DNA of 19,137 nucleotides, taken from contig CAMOKL010000024.1 of assembly GCA_946617655.1 (NCBI GenBank), positions 1 through 19,137 of the forward strand, in the 5' to 3' direction. The notes below the pieces were generated by a model. It had not been told where the DNA came from. It saw only the letters and a program-made list of their open reading frames with translations, and ran no database searches. The position numbers and the translations under genes are program-made. This document shows positions 14,832-19,137 of this stretch, piece by piece (the stretch's first letter is position 1; each line of letters begins with the position of its first letter). The stretch comes from Anaeroplasma sp902783745 (GTDB taxonomy: Bacteria > Bacillota_I > Bacilli_A > Acholeplasmatales > Anaeroplasmataceae).

Positions 14832-16220
14832 ATGGCAAGAAATAAGGATTTAACAATAGGTAATCCTACTAAGCTTTTAATAGGATTTTGTGTTCCTTTA
14901 TTTTTATCAGCATTATTTCAGCAATTATATTCTATAGGTGATTCTATAGTTGCAGGTCAAATGATAGGTAATGATGCGTTATCTGAAATATCTAATTCAT
15001 ATGAGGTAACATTAGTATTTATTGCATTTGCGTTTGGTTGTAATATTGGTACATCTGTAATTGTTGCTGAATATTTTGGTTCTAAAAATTATTCAAAGGT
15101 TAAAACTGCAGTATATACATCAGTTATTACTTCACTTATAATGTGCTTTATTTTGATGGCTTTAGGAATAATACTAGCAACGCCTTTATTGAGACTTTTA
15201 AATACAAAAGAAGAGCTTTTAGGACCTAGTAGAGACTATTTATTAATTTATTGTTATTCTTTGCCATTTGTATTTCTATATAATATTGCGACAGGAATAT
15301 TTGCAGCATTAGGTGATTCTAAAACTCCATTTATATTTTTAGCAATATCTAGTGTAGCAAATGTATTGGTTGATATTTGGTTTGCAGCAATTGGATTAGG
15401 AGTTGTAGGTCTTGCTATAGCGACATTAATTTGTCAAGTTGTTTCATGTATATTATCAATAATTGTTATTCTATTAAGATTAAAAGCTTTGAAAACAGAA
15501 GAAAAAGTTAAAATTTTTGATAAAAAAGTATTACTGACATTCTTAAGTGTAGCAGTTCCATCAATTTTACAACAGTCTTTTATATCAATTGGTAATCTTG
15601 TAATACAAGGTGAAGTTAATATTTATGGTTCTGGTGTTATGTCAGGATATGGAACAGCTGTTAAGTTAAATAATGTTGTAATAACATCATTGACTGCAGT
15701 CGGTAATGGTGTTTCTAATTATACAGCACAAAATGTTGGTGCAGGAAAGCTTTTAAGAGTTAAAAAAGGGTTTTTATCAAGTTTGATTATTTCTTATTCG
15801 ATAGTATTAATTATATCTTTAATATATTTGATATTTACTAATCTATTATTATCATTCTTTATTAATAATAAGGAATCAATTGATAATCCTAAAGAAAAGA
15901 TTGATGAAGCATATATGGTCGCAAGATCATTTATCTATATTGTTGCGCCATTCTACATTGTAATTGCAACTAAACTTGCATCAGATGGAGTTTTAAGAGG
16001 TTCAAGGATGATGAAGCAATTTATGTGCGCAACATTAATTGATTTATTGTTAAGAGTTTTATTATCATTTATGTTTAATAGTCTTCTTGGAGCAAATGGT
16101 ATTTGGTGGTCTTGGCCAATTGGATGGATAGTAAGTGGAATAATTTCAATTTCATTCTTCATATATCGATATAAGAATGCAAAAGATGTAGATTCAGGAA
16201 TTGAACAAATAGAAGAATAA
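14832..16220 (+). CDS. MATE family multidrug efflux transporter
   Basis: A 462-aa integral membrane protein with about 12 helices, the usual MATE length. The start NPTKLLIGFCVPLFLSALFQ, then LYSIGDSIVAGQMIGNDAL, is the family's hallmark first-helix region. ALGDSKTPF near the end of helix 4/5 and GVSNYTAQNVGAG in the second half mark the two homologous six-helix bundles. MATE pumps expel cationic drugs or metabolites in exchange for Na+ or H+. The nearest gene is the divergent LysR regulator, which probably controls it. It ends in a two-way terminator that includes its stop codon. Confidence 0.94.
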   Translation: MARNKDLTIGNPTKLLIGFCVPLFLSALFQQLYSIGDSIVAGQMIGNDALSEISNSYEVTLVFIAFAFGCNIGTSVIVAEYFGSKNYSKVKTAVYTSVITSLIMCFILMALGIILATPLLRLLNTKEELLGPSRDYLLIYCYSLPFVFLYNIATGIFAALGDSKTPFIFLAISSVANVLVDIWFAAIGLGVVGLAIATLICQVVSCILSIIVILLRLKALKTEEKVKIFDKKVLLTFLSVAVPSILQQSFISIGNLVIQGEVNIYGSGVMSGYGTAVKLNNVVITSLTAVGNGVSNYTAQNVGAGKLLRVKKGFLSSLIISYSIVLIISLIYLIFTNLLLSFFINNKESIDNPKEKIDEAYMVARSFIYIVAPFYIVIATKLASDGVLRGSRMMKQFMCATLIDLLLRVLLSFMFNSLLGANGIWWSWPIGWIVSGIISISFFIYRYKNAKDVDSGIEQIEE

Positions 16221-16243
16221 AAGAGGTCGTTTTGACCTCTTTT
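16219..16243. terminator. Bidirectional terminator between the MATE and zinc-ribbon genes
   Basis: A 10-bp perfect stem AAAAGAGGTC (16219-16228) with GACCTCTTTT (16234-16243) and a 5-nt loop. It is symmetric, so it serves both converging genes, though only four T end each side. The MATE stop codon overlaps its left base. Confidence 0.78.
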
Positions 16244-16249
16244 AGCGTT

Positions 16250-17542
16250 TTATTTATTGCTTCTTTCAATTTTAGTCTTAGATACTTTTTTGTATAAATA
16301 GATATCTTTTGCATTACTTATTTTTAAAGTATCTCTTAAAACATAGTTAGAAGCACCATGTTGGAATCTTACCGGTTTCATTTGTCGTCTTAATGCGGCA
16401 TTAATACCGAAAGCAGAAGCTAAGCCAATAATTAAACCAAATAATATACTTAGCATAATTCTATATTCAGAACCTGATGTAATTGCAAATAGAATTCCAA
16501 ATACAATTCCACCAATTATTAGGAATGAAAATATAAACCAAAGTGTTGCTTTAATAATTGATATTGGTAAATTACCGACAATTTTTCCTGTTTGTGCATT
16601 CATTGCAAATTGGAAATTCTTTTCTTTATATTGTGTATTTAAAGTCCAAACCGGATAAAGTGCATATGATGCTTGATTTGAATTATAACTTATTGTTGCA
16701 TCATCAACATTTAAAGTATCATATCCATGTACTGTTGTTGTGAATATATCAATTGTACCTTCTTTAATTCTTTGATTTGCTCTTTTAAATGTTTCTTCTT
16801 TTGATACATCATATTTATCAGCAGCATATCCTACGATATAAGCATTGTTATATTCTTTAGCACCTTTAAAATCAAATGGTTCGATTGATTCCATCATTTT
16901 ATCATCCATTTTCTTTGATGCATCAACAGGTAGATGTTCAAATGAAACATCACCTTTTCTTACGATTCTATAATATTTAGTTTCTTTATAGCGATAATTA
17001 GAATCACTCCATGTTCTAACTTTTGTACCACTATATGTAACTAAACCATTAACATCTGCATCAAATATCCAATATGGTACATATAATGATGTAATTTCTT
17101 TGACTTCGTTTAATTTCTTAAAATCATTAGGTAATAATATTTTGCCTTTGAAATAATTACCTAAATTTTCTTTTGCAGCATCTTTTTCTAATTTAAAAGG
17201 AATGACGAATTTTGGTTTTAAACCACCAGAAAGTCTTTCTTTAAATAAAACTGGATTACCACAATATGGACAAATAGTAGAAGTGGTGTTTTCATCACAC
17301 ATTACTTCACCACCACATGTGTTACATGAATATACATTAAATGCATCCTCACTTGTGAATTCTTCAGTATTAGATTCCCAATTTGTGTTTTCTTCAATTT
17401 TATTTGAAGGATCATTTAATTCTTTTAAATCACTAACTTCATATTCTGTGTCACAATATTCACATTTGATTTTTTGAAGAGAAGCTTCAAATTTTAATGA
17501 ACCGCCACAGCAAGGGCAGGTACATGTAAATAAATCATCCAT
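16250..17542 (-). CDS. Zinc-ribbon membrane protein, YdjG-like
   Basis: 430 aa. Two zinc ribbons at the N-terminus: Cys9/12 with 27/30 and Cys73/76 with 91/94, the first with extra Cys7 and Cys11. A globular middle with the VPYWIFDADV and YPVWTL motifs follows, then two membrane helices (about 328-354 and 363-384) and a basic cytoplasmic-looking tail. Such proteins are often mislabelled as TFIIB-like or PriA-like, but no helicase motif is present. The plan resembles B. subtilis YdjG, which works with YdjH, YdjI and PspA in envelope stress; that link is inference. It follows the SPFH gene by 11 nt, and its ribosome site AGGTG lies just past that stop codon, so the two are co-transcribed. Confidence 0.75.
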   Translation of the reverse strand: MDDLFTCTCPCCGGSLKFEASLQKIKCEYCDTEYEVSDLKELNDPSNKIEENTNWESNTEEFTSEDAFNVYSCNTCGGEVMCDENTTSTICPYCGNPVLFKERLSGGLKPKFVIPFKLEKDAAKENLGNYFKGKILLPNDFKKLNEVKEITSLYVPYWIFDADVNGLVTYSGTKVRTWSDSNYRYKETKYYRIVRKGDVSFEHLPVDASKKMDDKMMESIEPFDFKGAKEYNNAYIVGYAADKYDVSKEETFKRANQRIKEGTIDIFTTTVHGYDTLNVDDATISYNSNQASYALYPVWTLNTQYKEKNFQFAMNAQTGKIVGNLPISIIKATLWFIFSFLIIGGIVFGILFAITSGSEYRIMLSILFGLIIGLASAFGINAALRRQMKPVRFQHGASNYVLRDTLKISNAKDIYLYKKVSKTKIERSNK

Positions 17543-17553
17543 ATTATCACCTA

Positions 17554-18939
17554 TTACTTAGAGTCATCTTCATTAAATACATCACCACATTCAGGACAGA
17601 ATTTTGGTGGATTTGTTGGGTCAGATGGAGTCCAACCACATTTGTTACATTTAAAAAATTTCTTTTCTTCAGGACGTTTTGTACCGCATTCAGGACAGAA
17701 CTTACCTGTAACTATTGCACCACAGCTACATTTCCAAGCGTTATCAGCAGGTTTTTTAGTGCCACATTCAGGGCAGAAGTTTCCTGTTGCAAGTTTACCA
17801 CAAGTTGGGCACTTCCAAGAATTAGCTGATGCAGGTTCAGGTTTCTTAGAACCACATTCAGGACAGAATTTACCTGTTACAGTAGCACCACAAGAACACT
17901 TCCAAGAATTAGCTTGTTGCTCTTTAGCCTTTTGTTGTTCGCCCATACTATAGAATTGTTGTGCATTCATACCACCAGCATTTTGAGCCATTCCCATGCC
18001 AAAGAAGCCCATTGCAGCACCATTAGGGTTACCTGCAGCGTTCTTCATAGCTTGTGCTTGAGCTTCAACTAATGTAGCACCTGCCATATTTGGATTGCTT
18101 GCATAAACATTCTTTCTTTGTAATTCTTTAATTAATTCTTCATCTTCCTTAGGTAATGTAATTGAACCTAATGCAATAGATACAACCTCAATACCTCTTA
18201 ATTCAGCCCATTTTTCATCTAAAGCAGCATTCATTGCTTTTTCTAGTTCAGGAATGTGAGTCATAATTTGGTTAGGTCTCATTTCCATTTCGGATAATTT
18301 ACCAAAACCAGGTTGTAAAGCACTAATAAATTCAGTCTTTAATTGTGAATCAATTTTATCTCTTGTATAGTTTTCTGTTACATTTCCACAAACGTTTTGA
18401 TAGAAAAGAACAGGATTTGTTATTTTATAAGAGAATACACCATTGCATCTAACTGAAACATCAATATCTAATCCAACCTTAGAATCAACAACTCTAAATG
18501 GAACTGGTTGAGCAGTACCAAACTTATTATCAACGATTTCCTTTAAATTAAAATAATATACTCTTTGGTCATGACCTGTATCTCCACCAAACTTAAAACG
18601 ACGTGCAATTGTTTTGAATATACCATTTCCAAGTCCACCTGAAAAAATAGAACCTTCAGTTGACTTATCATATTTAAATTCACCTGGTTCAGCAGTGAAT
18701 TCAACAATTGCACCTTGATCAACAATCATCATACATTGTCCTTCATTAACTGCTATAATAGAACCATTAGAAATAATATTATCAGAACCTTTTGTATTTG
18801 AAGAGCGTTTTGAATTTACTCTTTTTTGTCCTTTTGCTACTAATACATTCTTATCAAGTGAATCACAATAGAAGTATTCTAACCATTGATCTCCAAATGT
18901 GCTAGATGTTGCACCAATTAACGCTTTAATTAATCCCAT
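17554..18939 (-). CDS. SPFH-domain protein with four C-terminal zinc ribbons, YdjI-like
   Basis: 461 aa. The N-terminal two thirds (about 20-285) is an SPFH/band-7-like core of the YdjI type (sometimes labelled virion core protein), with WLEYFYCDSL, VNEGQCMMIVDQGAIVEF and VPFRVVDSKVGLDIDVSVRCNGVFSYKI. A Gly/Met/Asn/Gln-rich linker (about 296-343) leads to four zinc ribbons at about 346-363, 375-393, 402-419 and 430-452. Each ends FCPECG. No membrane helix is seen, so it probably joins the membrane as an oligomer. In B. subtilis YdjI anchors PspA through YdjG/YdjH; no pspA lies in this window. Ribosome site GGAGGT lies 8 nt upstream, and a strong promoter lies further up. Confidence 0.82.
   Translation of the reverse strand: MGLIKALIGATSSTFGDQWLEYFYCDSLDKNVLVAKGQKRVNSKRSSNTKGSDNIISNGSIIAVNEGQCMMIVDQGAIVEFTAEPGEFKYDKSTEGSIFSGGLGNGIFKTIARRFKFGGDTGHDQRVYYFNLKEIVDNKFGTAQPVPFRVVDSKVGLDIDVSVRCNGVFSYKITNPVLFYQNVCGNVTENYTRDKIDSQLKTEFISALQPGFGKLSEMEMRPNQIMTHIPELEKAMNAALDEKWAELRGIEVVSIALGSITLPKEDEELIKELQRKNVYASNPNMAGATLVEAQAQAMKNAAGNPNGAAMGFFGMGMAQNAGGMNAQQFYSMGEQQKAKEQQANSWKCSCGATVTGKFCPECGSKKPEPASANSWKCPTCGKLATGNFCPECGTKKPADNAWKCSCGAIVTGKFCPECGTKRPEEKKFFKCNKCGWTPSDPTNPPKFCPECGDVFNEDDSK
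17584..17904 (-). repeat. Fourfold zinc-ribbon coding repeat in the SPFH gene
   Basis: Four units encoding WKC(S/P)(x)CG...GxFCPECG. Units 1 and 3 are nearly identical (CSCGATVTGKFCPECG and CSCGAIVTGKFCPECG), unit 2 is close, and unit 4 has a longer Pro-rich knuckle. The words CCACATTCAGGACAGAA (plus strand) recur almost exactly, so the array probably grew by duplication within the gene. Confidence 0.85.
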
Positions 18940-18974
18940 TACTATATACCTCCAAATTAATGTACGTTTATGTA

Positions 18975-19003
18975 ATTATAAAATACAATTTTATATTTTT
19001 CAA
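18975..19003 (-). promoter_or_regulatory. Promoter of the SPFH/zinc-ribbon operon
   Basis: On the minus strand TTGAAA (19003-18998) and a perfect TATAAT (18980-18975) are separated by 17 bp, the best sigma-A-type promoter in the window. It predicts a start near 18968 and a leader of about 29 nt. Confidence 0.78.
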
Positions 19004-19137
19004 TAAAAATGGGGGGGATAACAAATATATAATATATAAAAGGATATAAAATAATTAGTAAGACAAGAAACTAAAATCATACTTTAGTCTAAAAATGTCT
19101 TTAATATTCGTACAAATGTAAGTATTTTCACAACAAA
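19004..19137. other. Right edge, no gene seen
   Basis: AT-rich DNA upstream of the SPFH operon. It holds a G7 run (19011-19017) and a weak ACTAAA/TTTAGT dyad (19070-19075 with 19083-19088). I see no coding frame with a ribosome site before the window ends. Confidence 0.5.

Noticed and set aside
16250..17542. A primosomal helicase or transcription factor, as zinc-ribbon genes are often labelled
   Set aside because: There are no Walker motifs or TFIIB core; only zinc ribbons, a globular middle and two membrane helices.
17202..17953. Plus-strand open frames within the zinc-ribbon genes
   Set aside because: They are antisense to strongly supported proteins and lack ribosome sites or familiar motifs.
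1..19137. A CRISPR array, tRNA/rRNA gene, toxin-antitoxin or prophage
   Set aside because: No regularly spaced repeats, no cloverleaf or rRNA-like sequence and no phage or toxin genes were seen on either strand.
1..19137. Code 4 (TGA as Trp)
   Set aside because: All genes are full length with TAA/TAG stops only, and Trp codons are TGG, so no in-frame TGA is needed.

Overview
The window reads as chromosome of a very AT-rich, low-GC Gram-positive bacterium, probably a Bacilli/Erysipelotrichia or RF39-like gut Firmicute. The evidence is Bacillus-type promoters (extended TGn-TATAAT), strong AGGAG ribosome sites, a lipobox signal peptide, a FabK-type enoyl reductase, a heterodimeric ABC exporter and a YdjI/YdjG-like zinc-ribbon pair. 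Arg codons are mostly AGA. Every gene whose end is visible stops with TAA or TAG and none with TGA, but Trp is TGG throughout, so nothing points to a changed code. No RNA genes or CRISPR arrays were seen.

Layout. (1) 60-2142: a complete ISL3-family insertion sequence with unusually long 68-bp inverted repeats and a terminator just inside its left end. Its transposase is split into two frames at an A9 run. (2) 2257-3933: a secreted lipoprotein zinc peptidase of the M6 (InhA) type, with its own promoter and terminator. (3) 4057-7690: two ABC half-exporters that form an asymmetric heterodimer (one canonical and one degenerate ATP site), ending at a terminator. (4) 7934-10092: two tandem paralogous GGDEF diguanylate cyclases with a C-terminal GAF-like domain. 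They follow a good promoter and a 90-nt leader containing a hairpin, and end at a terminator. (5) 10190-13804: a tight five-gene unit: DUF1294 membrane protein, small two-TM protein, YpmS-like anchored protein with an internal repeat, aldo/keto reductase, FabK-like flavoprotein. (6) 13844-16220: a LysR regulator divergent from a MATE efflux pump. (7) 18939-16250, minus strand: an SPFH-domain protein carrying four zinc ribbons, followed 11 nt later by a zinc-ribbon membrane protein. Hairpins between the convergent pairs 13804/13844 and 16220/16250 serve as two-way terminators.

How the genes work together. The cell-surface theme is strong: a surface protease, an exporter, an efflux pump, several small membrane proteins and an SPFH membrane-stress type module. 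The cyclase pair is the only clear signalling unit, and no c-di-GMP effector is visible nearby. Most promising for a second look are the SPFH/zinc-ribbon operon without a visible pspA, the tandem cyclases with their leader hairpin and repeated CTATAGT words, the A9 frame switch in the transposase, and the internally duplicated YpmS-like protein.
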